In this document: piece by piece, positions 53,768-63,201 of the stretch
Layout: each line of letters starts with the position of its first letter
Position numbering within the stretch: position 1 is the stretch's first letter
Source: an uncultured Alphaproteobacteria bacterium
GTDB taxonomy: Bacteria; Pseudomonadota; Alphaproteobacteria; Thalassobaculales; Thalassobaculaceae
Assembly: GCA_902629125.1 (NCBI GenBank)
Contig: CACOPQ010000008.1
Coordinates: 1 to 64,000 of the forward strand
Length of the DNA stretch: 64,000 nucleotides
Direction of reading: 5' to 3'
The notes under the pieces: generated by a model
Told to the model about the DNA's origin: nothing
Database searches by the model: none
What the model saw: only the letters and a program-made list of their open reading frames with translations
Position numbers and translations under genes: made by a program

Positions 53768-54637
53768 TTGGCGAAAAAAACCATCAGTTGGAGAGAACGC
53801 TCAGATAATCTGGGACTGTCTGTTGTTTTTGATGTGGAGGTTTTATTTCGAGAGAAAAGCGATTTTCAGACAATAGAAGTCCTAAGCCACGATCGTTTTG
53901 GTAGGTTGCTGTCTTTAGATGGATATATTCAAGCATGCCAGGCAGACGAGTTTATTTACCATGAAATGGCCGTGCATGTGCCTCTTCTGGGCCAAAAACG
54001 CTTGGATACCTCCGTTCTCATAGTAGGAGGAGGTGATGGCGGAATATTGCGAGAAGTTCTAAAACATGATTTTGTTAAAAACGTTACTATGGTCGAAATA
54101 GACGAAAAGGTCATAGAAGTATCAAATAGATTTCTCGGGATTCAGGGAAATTATAAGGATCCACGTGTATCTCTGGTAATCCAGGACGCTAGCGAGTTTG
54201 CAGTTAAGGCAAAAAATAATGGCGTTTTATATGATGTTATAATCTTGGACTTAACAGAACCAGTTGGCCCCTCCGCAAGCGTTTTCACAATTGACTTTGT
54301 TAAAAATATTTCAAAACTTGTGGGCCCCTCGGGGGTTATAGTTGACTCAGATAGTATCTTTCTTGCTAGAAGTGATGGGTTTTTTTTGCAAGAAGAAAGC
54401 GGCGATGGTGAAAATTTATTTTCCGTAATAAGAAACACAAAGATACTCCCTGAAATTGAAATTTTTAGAACACATGTCCCGTTTTTCCCTGGAGCGGACT
54501 TTATGTTTTTTTTATATAGTTTAGAACGGATGAGCTTTAAAAAGCCGACATCTGAATATTCAGGAAAACACTACAGTCCGGCTATTCACGAGGCCGCTTT
54601 TGTATTGCCGGCTTGGCAACGTGAGTGGCTGGGGTAA
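53768..54637 (+). CDS. Spermidine-synthase-like aminopropyltransferase with altered active site
   Basis: 289 residues with the SpeE layout: an N-terminal beta domain (GRLLSLDGYIQACQADEFIYHEM), Rossmann core GGGDGG (87-92), Glu110 for the nucleoside ribose, and a C-terminal HEAAFVLPAWQ. The catalytic DSSDPxGP reads DLTEPVGP (161-168): the first Asp is kept, but the second is Glu. The YYN-type loop near the C-terminus reads HYS, and the usual YQE reads YHE. These changes line the amine acceptor pocket, so the acceptor may not be putrescine. There is no speD nearby. TTG start. Confidence 0.85.
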   Translation: MAKKTISWRERSDNLGLSVVFDVEVLFREKSDFQTIEVLSHDRFGRLLSLDGYIQACQADEFIYHEMAVHVPLLGQKRLDTSVLIVGGGDGGILREVLKHDFVKNVTMVEIDEKVIEVSNRFLGIQGNYKDPRVSLVIQDASEFAVKAKNNGVLYDVIILDLTEPVGPSASVFTIDFVKNISKLVGPSGVIVDSDSIFLARSDGFFLQEESGDGENLFSVIRNTKILPEIEIFRTHVPFFPGADFMFFLYSLERMSFKKPTSEYSGKHYSPAIHEAAFVLPAWQREWLG

Positions 54638-54743
54638 TCGTCGCTTTATCTCATTATACATCCGAATACGAGCCGATTTATATTTGATTATACTTTGTAT
54701 CTAAGTCAAACTGCAGTCCAAGAATTTTTGGCAAAACTCAATT

Positions 54744-56345
54744 TTGGATACCTCATTGGACACAATTCCCCAATTACTTACTCACGCAGCCAACTCTTAT
54801 GGCGAGTCAAAAATATACGGTGCGGATGAAACATTCAGCTATAGAAATCTTGAACTTGAAGCTCTTAGAATTGCGCAAGGGTTGGCGCAACTTGGTGTAG
54901 GTCCGGGTGATAGAGTCGGGTTTTGGCTTCCCAATATTAAAGCATATATCGGGTTATTAGGCGCGTGCGGACATCTTGGTGCGATAGCAGTTGCAATGAA
55001 CACGAGGTTTCGAAAAGCCGAAATAGAAGATGTTATACGAAGAGTTGAGCCAAAGGTTATCGCATTTGTTTCAAAAATTGGGAGCGCCAATAATATCGAT
55101 ATTATGAAGGAAGTTGACTCGAAATTGTTGTCGAAATGTTCTGCGTTAATTCAGTGCGATAGCGAAAAAGTGGCAGATATTTGGCATGCTAACGTTACTG
55201 CCTATGAAACCTTGCGGCTAGCGGAACCCATAAAATCTTCTCTAGGAGAACCACAATCTCCGTTCTGTATTTTTAACACTTCCGGAACCACTAGCCTTCC
55301 TAAATTTGTCCTTCATAATCAAAAACAAGTTGTTCGACATTCTATCGAAGTAATGGAATTATTGAAGATGAAAGAAACCGACACGATGGTGCTGCAATCG
55401 TTACCATTCTGCGGTGTTTTTGGATTTATATTTCTTTTAAGTTCATTGAGCGCCGGCGCGCCGTTTGTGATGCCGCGTATATTTGAAGCCAAGAGCTGCG
55501 CAAAGCAATTAATAGATTTTAATGTGACCCATGTGGCGGGAGGCGATGATATGTTCTTTCGTCTGTTGAAAGAGGGAGAGGCCCTGAGCCAATCTAAAGC
55601 TCGTCCGTTCCCGGCTTTAAAGTACTGCCCCTATGCCTCTTTTAATTCGGCTCTGGCTGATTTTCCTTCAACAGCTGCCGAACGAGGAATACCGTTGATC
55701 GCACCATTTGGTATGAGCGAGGTATTTTCCTTCTTCTCACTGAGACATGAAGATGATCCCTTGGAGCTGAAAACATTGGGCGGCGGGTTCCCAGTTAATA
55801 AAGAGGCAAAAGTACGTGTGCGTGACCCAGAGGCGGGTTGTCTTTTAGGTTATGAAGAGGAGGGAGAATTAGAGGTTTGGAGCCCAAATATTTTTGTTGG
55901 TTACTATGGCGATGAGGCATCGACAAAGAAAGCGTTCACAAGCGACGGTTTTCTTAAAACCGGCGACCTCGGGACAACCTGCAGTGACGGTTCATTTACC
56001 TATTTGGGGCGAATGGGAGATGTGTTGAGGCTTGGAGACTTCTTGGTAAATCCTTTGGAAATTGAAACTTTTTTGTGTAAGCACAAGGTAATCAATGACG
56101 CGCAGGTTGTTGCTGTTCCAACAGAAAAAGGTAATAAGCCGGTGGCTTTTATTCTGCGAGAAGAAGGTGCTCAATTAGACGAAAATAAAATAATCGCTTA
56201 TTGCAAGCAGGGGCTGGCCGGGTTTAAAGTTCCAATTTGCGTCTTAGAAATTGCAAAGTTTCCAACTACGCCAAGTCCAAACGGTACCAAAATACAAAAA
56301 TCCACGCTTAGAAAATTAGCTATTGAGCATCTTGAGAAAGTTTAG
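54744..56345 (+). CDS. AMP-dependent acyl-CoA synthetase/ligase
   Basis: 533 residues, ANL superfamily: phosphate loop NTSGTTSLPK (178-187), the A5-type PFGMSEVFSFFS, YLGRMGDVLRLGDF (hinge region) and a C-terminal NGTKIQKSTLRK with the acyl-adenylating lysine. It activates a carboxylic acid as its CoA ester. It begins with TTG, 106 bases after the SpeE-like gene, and may have its own promoter. The acid is unknown; the 3-oxoacid CoA-transferase and hydroxyacid enzymes nearby hint at short organic acids. Confidence 0.88.
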   Translation: MDTSLDTIPQLLTHAANSYGESKIYGADETFSYRNLELEALRIAQGLAQLGVGPGDRVGFWLPNIKAYIGLLGACGHLGAIAVAMNTRFRKAEIEDVIRRVEPKVIAFVSKIGSANNIDIMKEVDSKLLSKCSALIQCDSEKVADIWHANVTAYETLRLAEPIKSSLGEPQSPFCIFNTSGTTSLPKFVLHNQKQVVRHSIEVMELLKMKETDTMVLQSLPFCGVFGFIFLLSSLSAGAPFVMPRIFEAKSCAKQLIDFNVTHVAGGDDMFFRLLKEGEALSQSKARPFPALKYCPYASFNSALADFPSTAAERGIPLIAPFGMSEVFSFFSLRHEDDPLELKTLGGGFPVNKEAKVRVRDPEAGCLLGYEEEGELEVWSPNIFVGYYGDEASTKKAFTSDGFLKTGDLGTTCSDGSFTYLGRMGDVLRLGDFLVNPLEIETFLCKHKVINDAQVVAVPTEKGNKPVAFILREEGAQLDENKIIAYCKQGLAGFKVPICVLEIAKFPTTPSPNGTKIQKSTLRKLAIEHLEKV

Positions 56346-56356
56346 TGTTCAAATTG

Positions 56357-57361
56357 TTATTTAGTTAAAAACTCCAAGTTTTGGCAATTTCTAGTGGAGC
56401 CATCTCGTAAGCGTTGAGCTACGGTGGCAACCGCTTTTGACCTTAAGTCGTGAAGGCCGGGAGGACTATAAAAAGCTGCATGTGGTGTCACCATTAAGCG
56501 ACCGCGCAACCATTCCTCGTTATTCATGTATGCTTTCAGTAGGGGGTGACTTGTATCCGCAGGTTCAATCGGAAGAACATCCAGTGCAGCACCGGTTGTC
56601 AAATTTGATTTTAGTGCTTCAAACAAGTCATCCAAATTAATAATGGGGCCGCGTGCAGTATTGATAATAATGGCTTTTGGCCGCATTCGTCCCAGAAGAT
56701 CCTTATTGATTGTTCCTCTAGTTTCAGCCGTGTGAGGGCAGTGGATACTTATTGTGTCGGCACTTTCGAAAAGTTCTTGCGGCGTTTTTACTCTTTTGTA
56801 GCCGGTAGAAAGTTCCACACCATCTGGGAGGTGTGGATCATAAAACATAATGTTCATATCAAAACCTTGTGCTCTTCTAGCAGCAGCTAGACCTATTCTC
56901 CCTAGGCCGAACACTCCAAAGTTCTTATCGCGAAGTCGATCTATGCAGGGACTCTCGATATACCGCCACAGCTTTTGGGGATCCCGACGCATTAGAATAT
57001 CGTATTGGTCAAGTCCCCTTCTCAGTGCAAGCATAAGTGCTATAGCATGATCCGCGACTTCTGTGGTGCCGTAATCAGGTACTGTGCAAACGGCTATGCC
57101 ACGTTCTCCAAGTTTTTTCAGATCTAGCCCATCGAAACCAACTCCTCCCCTAACAACAATGGTTGCTTTTTGTAACTTGGGAAGTGCGGCCATTACGGCG
57201 GCTGTTCCTCTATAGGTAACAATTCCATCCGCACGGGCCCACGCTTCGTCGGTAACATCATCATGATGGTCAAAAAATTCTAGTTCAATATCTGGACCAA
57301 CAGCATTTTGTTCAATGTTTTCGTCACCGGAAGTATGTCGATCGGTAATTAAAATACGCAT
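56357..57361 (-). CDS. D-2-hydroxyacid dehydrogenase, CtBP-like
   Basis: 334 residues. GLGRIG at 152-157, catalytic Arg in NTARGP, Glu in VLPIEPADTSHP and His in TPHAAFYSPPG, the last of which resembles the C-terminal-binding-protein-like dehydrogenases. It is a second, distinct member of the family in this region (the other is at 45.3-46.3 kb) and is convergent with the acyl-CoA synthetase gene 11 bases away. Substrate unknown. Confidence 0.88.
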   Translation of the reverse strand: MRILITDRHTSGDENIEQNAVGPDIELEFFDHHDDVTDEAWARADGIVTYRGTAAVMAALPKLQKATIVVRGGVGFDGLDLKKLGERGIAVCTVPDYGTTEVADHAIALMLALRRGLDQYDILMRRDPQKLWRYIESPCIDRLRDKNFGVFGLGRIGLAAARRAQGFDMNIMFYDPHLPDGVELSTGYKRVKTPQELFESADTISIHCPHTAETRGTINKDLLGRMRPKAIIINTARGPIINLDDLFEALKSNLTTGAALDVLPIEPADTSHPLLKAYMNNEEWLRGRLMVTPHAAFYSPPGLHDLRSKAVATVAQRLRDGSTRNCQNLEFLTK

Positions 57362-57703
57362 GGGTAATCCAAAAATCTAGCTGGTTAAGTAAACAACAAT
57401 AAGTCTACCAGTGTTATTTTAAATAAAAAAGACACACAAGTTAGATTTGAAATTCGAAATAGAAACAATACAATGATGATTTTTCGGTGGCGTATAGTTG
57501 CATATGTACTAATAAAATTGATTGTTGGGTATAACTTGGGTGAACGCTTGTTTAGAGAGAATATATCATGCGATCTTACATTAAAATTATTTTGTTGCAT
57601 TTTTAAGAGTTGATATAAGTTTGGGTTTTTAATTTCTTTGCACACATTTATAATGACGGTTATCTACTGTTAGCCTTTCGAGGTATCATTTTTGGAGTAA
57701 GAT
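57362..57703. other. Divergent gene-free stretch of 342 bp with a TATAAT near scoA
   Basis: Very AT-rich intergenic DNA between the divergent dehydrogenase and CoA-transferase genes. A perfect -10 TATAAT at 57649-57654 points toward the CoA-transferase, with no good -35, leaving a leader of about 43 bases. I see no tRNA, conserved RNA or protein frame of note; a short minus-strand frame here has no ribosome binding site and biased composition. Confidence 0.5.
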
Positions 57704-58399
57704 ATGAAGAAAGTTTTCTCAAGCGCAGACGAAACCCTGAATGGCGTTCTCAAAGATGGAATGACAATCGCGGCTGGAGGTTTTGGTCTCTGCGGTATTC
57801 CAGAAAATTTAATTGCTGCTATCAAAAGCTCCGGTGTGAAAGAGCTAACAATAGCGTCTAATAACGCAGGGGTAGACGATTTTGGGCTGGGTTTACTGCT
57901 TCAAGATCGTCAAGTAAAAAAAATGATATCATCCTATGTTGGCGAGAATGATCTTTTTATGCAGCAATATTTGGCAGGGGAACTTGAAATAGAGTTTAAT
58001 CCCCAAGGAACCCTTGCCGAACGCCTGCGTGCCGGTGGCGCCGGTATACCAGGGTTTTATACGGCTACTGGAGTAGGTACAAAGATAGCAGAAGGTAAAG
58101 AAACTAAGGAGTTCGATGGTAAGACCTACGTGCTGGAGCGAGGTTTAAGGGCTGATTTGGCTATCGTTAAAGCTTGGAAAGGTGATGCCCAAGGAAATCT
58201 CACATATCGCAAGACTGCAATGAATTTCAATCCGGAATGCGCAACCGCAGGAAAAATAACGATAGCTGAGGTGGAAGAAATAGTTCCTGTTGGAGCTCTA
58301 GACAAGATGCAAATTCACACACCAGGCGTATATGTACAAAGAATTTTTGCTGCGAGTCATGAAAAAAGAATAGAACAACGTACAACACGTGCGGCTTAA
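57704..58399 (+). CDS. scoA: 3-oxoacid CoA-transferase subunit A
   Basis: 231 residues. DGMTIAAGGFGLCGIPENLI near the N-terminus and FNPQGTLAERLRAGGAGIPGFYT are the SCOT-A signatures. It transfers CoA from succinyl-CoA to acetoacetate or another 3-oxo acid, together with subunit B encoded 15 bases downstream. TTGGAG precedes the ATG. It would feed acetoacetate-type products into central metabolism, for instance from ketone-body or polyhydroxyalkanoate breakdown. Confidence 0.93.
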   Translation: MKKVFSSADETLNGVLKDGMTIAAGGFGLCGIPENLIAAIKSSGVKELTIASNNAGVDDFGLGLLLQDRQVKKMISSYVGENDLFMQQYLAGELEIEFNPQGTLAERLRAGGAGIPGFYTATGVGTKIAEGKETKEFDGKTYVLERGLRADLAIVKAWKGDAQGNLTYRKTAMNFNPECATAGKITIAEVEEIVPVGALDKMQIHTPGVYVQRIFAASHEKRIEQRTTRAA

Positions 58400-58414
58400 C
58401 GGAGGTTTAAACTT

Positions 58415-59047
58415 ATGCCCTGGGATAGGAATGACATGGCTGCTAGAGCAGCTCAAGAACTGGAAGATGGTTTTTATGTTAATTTGGGAATAGGGATCCC
58501 AACTCTCGTATCGAATTATGTTCCCGAAGATTATGATATTACGCTCCAGTCGGAGAATGGTATGCTTGGTATGGGGCCCTTTCCCACAGAAGAAGAGATT
58601 GATGCGGACCTAATCAATGCAGGTAAACAAACAGTCACTGAATTAGAAAGAACCAGCTATTTTTCGTCTTCCCAAAGTTTCGCGATGATAAGAGGTGGCC
58701 ACATCAACTTATCAATTCTTGGGGCCATGGAAGTTTCCGAAGCGGGCGATCTAGCTAATTGGATGATACCAGGACGTCTAGTAAAAGGCATGGGAGGAGC
58801 CATGGACTTAGTAGCTGGCGTTCAAAGGATAGTCATAATAATGGATCATGCTAATAAGGCGGGCGAATCAAAGCTTCTTAAGAAATGCAGCTTACCATTA
58901 ACCGGCCAAGGCGTTGTAGACCGTATCATTACTAACTTAGGTGTTTTTGATGTTGTGGAGGGTGGGTTAAAAGTTATTGAATTAGCTCCTGAGGTCACCA
59001 TGGAGGAAGTTCTTAACAAAACTGAAGCAACAATAGTGGGATCGTAG
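58415..59047 (+). CDS. scoB: 3-oxoacid CoA-transferase subunit B
   Basis: 210 residues. The catalytic Glu47 is in QSENGMLGMGPFP, and GLGIGIPTLV-type loop NLGIGIPTLVSNYVP precedes it. GGAGG nine bases before the ATG. Subunits A and B form the active enzyme. Convergent with the nitronate-monooxygenase-like gene 35 bases away. Confidence 0.94.
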   Translation: MPWDRNDMAARAAQELEDGFYVNLGIGIPTLVSNYVPEDYDITLQSENGMLGMGPFPTEEEIDADLINAGKQTVTELERTSYFSSSQSFAMIRGGHINLSILGAMEVSEAGDLANWMIPGRLVKGMGGAMDLVAGVQRIVIIMDHANKAGESKLLKKCSLPLTGQGVVDRIITNLGVFDVVEGGLKVIELAPEVTMEEVLNKTEATIVGS

Positions 59048-59082
59048 TCTGGGAATTACTGACAAGTTTTGGCGATATACAC

Positions 59083-60087
59083 CTAAACCATTTTGCTAGG
59101 CCTCAACCCGCGAAGTCGTTCCAGCGCCACAGCTGCTTCATCAATTAAAGTGTCGTAAATTTTTTCCATCGGTTGCACGGAGTCAGCAAAAACCGCGGAT
59201 TGTCCCATGGATAACAGAGCTTTGTTCCAGTCCCCACTTTTATAGGCATCAAAAGCATTCGCTCCTTTGACATAAGGCCAATATTGATCGAAATCCTCTA
59301 TCCCATCCGACTCAAGACTCTGTACAGCCCGCGCAAACTCATTATTTATTACGCGGGATGTATTTCTAAATGAACTCATCACTAATGTACTGTCACTGGC
59401 TCCGGAATTAACAATTTGTTTCTTTACTTCTAAATGCGACCAAACTTCTTCCGCGACTAAAACCCTCGTGCCAATAAGGACCCCATCCGCGCCCATGCCT
59501 AAAACAGCTGCGAGTTGTCGTCCGTGGCCAATGCCACCGCCAATGACAACAGGAATATCTATTTGTTCGGGCCCAAGAACGCTGTGTATCATACTGCTAA
59601 CAAGTTCAAGTCCCGGGTGGCCCCCGCATTCAGCACCAACAATTGTTACTGCATCGATATCCAACTTAGTTGCCGCCGATAATGCGTGTCTAACTGTAGA
59701 GACTTTATGAAGCACTATCGATCCGGCTTCCTTGAGTTTTGGAAGCATGGTCGTTGGTGGCAACCCCGCTGTTTCAAAAAATCTAACACCCTCATCTAGA
59801 GCTATTTTTAAATGGCCTTCCAAAACCTCATTTTCTTCAGCTCGCATAGACTGATAGAGATTGACTCCGATTGGTTTGCCTGAGGTTAATGAAAGCGCTT
59901 TCTCCAATTCATCCTTAAATTGAATGGGATCAGGAAACGTTTTAGCCGTTAAAAAACCCATGCCCCCAGCATTTACAGCCGCTGCTGTATAATTGGCGTC
60001 TGCAAGCCACATTAATCCCCCACATAATATAGGGTGTTCAATATTAAATAATTTAGTGATGCGTGTTGAAAATAGAGGCTCTCTCAA
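59083..60087 (-). CDS. Nitronate monooxygenase (2-nitropropane dioxygenase) family protein
   Basis: 334 residues, an FMN TIM barrel: PILCGGLMWLAD at the N-terminus, GAECGGHPG with the catalytic His157, and the FMN phosphate loop GGGIGHGRQLAAVLGMGADGV (in the 165-200 region). It starts at TTG with AGGAG eight bases upstream. Family members oxidise nitroalkane anions, but many are 2-enoyl-ACP reductase-like or of unknown activity. It follows the cyclase-family gene by 59 bases. Confidence 0.86.
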   Translation of the reverse strand: MREPLFSTRITKLFNIEHPILCGGLMWLADANYTAAAVNAGGMGFLTAKTFPDPIQFKDELEKALSLTSGKPIGVNLYQSMRAEENEVLEGHLKIALDEGVRFFETAGLPPTTMLPKLKEAGSIVLHKVSTVRHALSAATKLDIDAVTIVGAECGGHPGLELVSSMIHSVLGPEQIDIPVVIGGGIGHGRQLAAVLGMGADGVLIGTRVLVAEEVWSHLEVKKQIVNSGASDSTLVMSSFRNTSRVINNEFARAVQSLESDGIEDFDQYWPYVKGANAFDAYKSGDWNKALLSMGQSAVFADSVQPMEKIYDTLIDEAAVALERLRGLRPSKMV

Positions 60088-60146
60088 AGCTTAAACTCCT
60101 AGTGTTCAAGTAAAAATATTATTTGGCTAGTTTAATCTAGGCGACC

Positions 60147-61193
60147 TTAAACCGTCGCTATTGGGGACGGTGGTGATCCTACTGCACCGGGTAATCGAAG
60201 CGGCGGGGCTGTCAGCAGAAACCTATTTCTTTTGTTTTCGCGCAACCAATCTCTCAAAGGCGTAAGGTAAAACATTTCGCCAATGTGTATCCCTAGCTTA
60301 AAGATACATAATTCATGCAGCGGTAACATGGCTATAGGGTTAGTACCTGTGGGAAGAGGTGAACTTACGTCTTCAATTCCATAGTTATCGGCAATAATAA
60401 CTGCAATCCCGCTATCTCTTATCCAATCTTGCAACTTTTCGTCTCGGCCATCCAGACAAGCAAAGGTATTGTGTAAATCGTGCTCATTGGGGTTTTTATT
60501 CATATCCATTAAACCTTGAGCAAAACCCGTGTGAAAACACGCCATGTCACCCTGTTCAATCTCTATATTATCTTCCTCTAATATTCTCATTAGCTCTTCG
60601 TAACCAACCAGAACTCTTTCTCGCCCGTGACGCTTTTCAAGGTCGACTAATACCCCACGGCCTTGAACGCAGGCTTCGGCCATATTTTCGATTCCTAGAG
60701 CCTTGGCATTTGACCCTTCGAATTTTGTAAACTCGTCAGCCTCGATTTTTTCTTTTGGCGAAACAATATGCTCGTCACCTCTCCAACCGTTGTAATAGAC
60801 GACTTCTGGTTTTCCATCTCCATCAGCATCAAACCATCCCCCCACATGGCACAGGCTATCCCACTGTGTCGAATATTGAAGACAGATTAATGCGGCATCG
60901 TCGCAAACGACATCCGTAAGACGTGGGTCGCTAATATGTAATGGAAGATTAAAGTTAGCTAAGCCACCTCTCTGGGTTGCAAATAATCGCGGGGGAAAGC
61001 GACGAGGATTAAGTAGGCGGCCGCCCGGGTAGTCAAGAGGAAGGGACAGGCAAAACCTCTCGCCTGTTTCCACTTCCCTGACAGCTCTAACTACTCTTTC
61101 TGGTGTTAATAAATTTAACCGCCCTTTTTGATCATCTGGACCAAATTCGCCCCAATTCGAACCGTCTGGTCTGTTTTTCCATCTTTGAGTCAT
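60147..61193 (-). CDS. Cyclase family (kynurenine-formamidase-like) metal-dependent hydrolase
   Basis: 348 residues of the PF04199 cyclase family, in the longer bacterial form that starts NWGEFGPDDQKGRLNLLTPE. The metal motif HxGTHxDxxxH is modified: STQWDSLCHVGGWFD carries Asp and His in a comparable place, and GDMACFHTGF and VIIADNYGIEDV follow the family pattern. Relatives hydrolyse amides or lactone-like substrates. GGAAGAAG precedes the ATG. Divergent from the EamA transporter. Confidence 0.82.
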   Translation of the reverse strand: MTQRWKNRPDGSNWGEFGPDDQKGRLNLLTPERVVRAVREVETGERFCLSLPLDYPGGRLLNPRRFPPRLFATQRGGLANFNLPLHISDPRLTDVVCDDAALICLQYSTQWDSLCHVGGWFDADGDGKPEVVYYNGWRGDEHIVSPKEKIEADEFTKFEGSNAKALGIENMAEACVQGRGVLVDLEKRHGRERVLVGYEELMRILEEDNIEIEQGDMACFHTGFAQGLMDMNKNPNEHDLHNTFACLDGRDEKLQDWIRDSGIAVIIADNYGIEDVSSPLPTGTNPIAMLPLHELCIFKLGIHIGEMFYLTPLRDWLRENKRNRFLLTAPPLRLPGAVGSPPSPIATV

Positions 61194-61312
61194 TTTCTTC
61201 TTCCCAGTCGTGTAATTAACTATCCTGTAATTTCAATCGAGGTGTGACAAGAGTTTATATAAAGCATTAAAATATTTGATAGTGCGAATCTTTATTGAAA
61301 GACTAATAAACG

Positions 61313-62188
61313 TTGAAAAACATCCCCTCCATGCAATCAAATGTAGTAATTGGGATTTTGGTCATGATTTTAGGCATGATCATACTCGCAAGTACCGATG
61401 CAATATCCAAGTATCTTACAGTTACTTTTGCGGTAATTCAGATTTTATGGATACGCTATATGGTCTTTGCCGTTATAGGCACTTTCGTCGTTTTCAAGAA
61501 ATATAGCTTTTCAGGACTACGCACAAAAAGGCCGTTTGCTCAAATTTTAAGAGGGCTGTTACTTACCGGAACAAACTGCATGGCAGTTTTTACTTTGAGC
61601 TTAATGCCCATGGCGGATGCGCATGCAATTTTGGCGATGGCACCACTAATAGTGACGGCCGCTTCTGCTCCTTTATTAGGCGAGATAATAAGTTTAAAAC
61701 GATGGATGGCGGTGCTCTTCGGCTTTTTAGGTGTAATCATAATTTTACGGCCCGGAATAGGAGTTTTTGATCCAATTGCTTTAATCCCGCTAGGCGTAGC
61801 AGTCATGTTTAGTGCTTATACTATTTTAACTAAAGTAATTAGTAGGGATGATACGAACGAGACAACCCTTTTTTATACTGGCGTTGTGGGTCTAGTTTCT
61901 CTTTCTTTTATTGGACCGTTTTTTTGGATTGACCCATCCATGGTTAACTGGTTTTGGCTCCTTTTGGCTGCCTTATTTGGTTCACTCGCGCACGTATTCA
62001 TTATCACGGCGCTCCATTTGGCGCCTGCCAGTGCACTCCAGCCATTTAATTATACAATGTTAATATGGGCCACATTCTTAGGGTATGTTGTTTTTGGTGA
62101 CTTCCCTGACGGATGGACTGTCACGGGCGCTATCGCAATTGTTATTAGTGGATTGTTAGCATGGCATTGGGAGCGTAAAGGAATTTAG
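61313..62188 (+). CDS. EamA/DMT superfamily transporter
   Basis: 291 residues with ten predicted membrane helices in two EamA repeats (ILAMAPLIVTAASAPLLGE in the first, ALHLAPASALQPFNYTMLIW in the second). These proteins move metabolites such as amino acids, nucleosides or organic acids, usually outward. TTG start, with an in-frame ATG six codons later as an alternative; neither has a strong ribosome binding site. Convergent, three bases from the next gene. Confidence 0.88.
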   Translation: MKNIPSMQSNVVIGILVMILGMIILASTDAISKYLTVTFAVIQILWIRYMVFAVIGTFVVFKKYSFSGLRTKRPFAQILRGLLLTGTNCMAVFTLSLMPMADAHAILAMAPLIVTAASAPLLGEIISLKRWMAVLFGFLGVIIILRPGIGVFDPIALIPLGVAVMFSAYTILTKVISRDDTNETTLFYTGVVGLVSLSFIGPFFWIDPSMVNWFWLLLAALFGSLAHVFIITALHLAPASALQPFNYTMLIWATFLGYVVFGDFPDGWTVTGAIAIVISGLLAWHWERKGI

Positions 62189-62191
62189 GCC

Positions 62192-63160
62192 TTACACAAG
62201 CAATAATCTCTCAATAATTTTCTGAACAGACAGTGCTGTACGGGCGTTAGCCAATGGCTGAGAATGGCCTTCTAGAAGGTTGACGATATTATCTAGTTGC
62301 CGCTGTAACGTTTCGCTTCGAGGATCTCCTTGAGTTTGTGAAATCGTTGACCATTCATCGTCTTCTGAGAGTTCTAATAGGTAGAAGTCACTTATTTTAG
62401 CGCTTTTTCCTGCACCCCAAATTGTAATTTCTTGTCTGTCCGGGCCATGACCACCACATGATCCAAAAATATTTATCGGTATTGTTCCACATTTTAATTT
62501 TGCCTGCAGATGTGTTTCGCATAACTCAGAGTCGTTTGGGAAGGTGGGATGCGAGAAATCTACTTTAGCTTCGCCAAACAATCTTTCTACCACAAAAATA
62601 AAGTGTGATAGCACTTCGCGAATGTAACCGCCAGAAGCTTTAAAGCGGAGCCAGTCTGCCTCCACTTGCCAAGCTCTTGGCCATTGTTGATATTGTAAAA
62701 TAATGTCTACACCTTTGACATTTCCGAGTTCGCTATTATTGAGAAGTGTTTGGACTTTCTCTATAGCCTCACTTGAGGCCTGAACAAAGTTAACTGCATT
62801 AATATGGTTTTTTCGTTCCAGGAGGTCTACGAGGCTTTCACTCTCCTGAATATCAACACCTAAAGGTTTTTCTAAATATAGTGGAATTGAAGCATCTACT
62901 GCCTGTAAAGCATACTGCTTATGAAATTCCGGAGGGCACGCAATGTAGAGTAAATCAGGTCTTGCCTCATTTATTAGTTGCTCGGGTGTTTCACTGAAAT
63001 GCATATTCTGAAATTCTTGTTTTGTTGCTTCTATCGATTTGCTAGATGGATCCCATACTGAAGCGATTTTGAATGCCGGATGTTTGGCGAAGTTCGCTAT
63101 CATGCGCCGGCCCATAATTCCTAGTCCGATTATCCCAGCATTATATTGTTTCATTAACAT
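62192..63160 (-). CDS. Gfo/Idh/MocA family oxidoreductase
   Basis: 322 residues. N-terminal NAD(P) domain with IIGLGIMGRRM and the family motif YLEKPLGVD (EKP), then the alpha/beta C-terminal domain. Such enzymes oxidise or reduce sugars, inositols and related polyols. Two ATGs lie six bases apart (63160 and 63154); the GGAA site is better spaced for the second. It follows the gamma-glutamyltransferase-family gene by 41 bases on the same strand. Confidence 0.85.
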   Translation of the reverse strand: MLMKQYNAGIIGLGIMGRRMIANFAKHPAFKIASVWDPSSKSIEATKQEFQNMHFSETPEQLINEARPDLLYIACPPEFHKQYALQAVDASIPLYLEKPLGVDIQESESLVDLLERKNHINAVNFVQASSEAIEKVQTLLNNSELGNVKGVDIILQYQQWPRAWQVEADWLRFKASGGYIREVLSHFIFVVERLFGEAKVDFSHPTFPNDSELCETHLQAKLKCGTIPINIFGSCGGHGPDRQEITIWGAGKSAKISDFYLLELSEDDEWSTISQTQGDPRSETLQRQLDNIVNLLEGHSQPLANARTALSVQKIIERLLLV

Positions 63161-63201
63161 TTCCGATTGGTGATTAATGTTTGTTTTTTAGTTAAAGAGA
63201 C

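Noticed and set aside
57385-57645. 86-residue minus-strand frame upstream of scoA
   Set aside because: Composition is that of AT-rich non-coding DNA; no ribosome binding site and no family resemblance.
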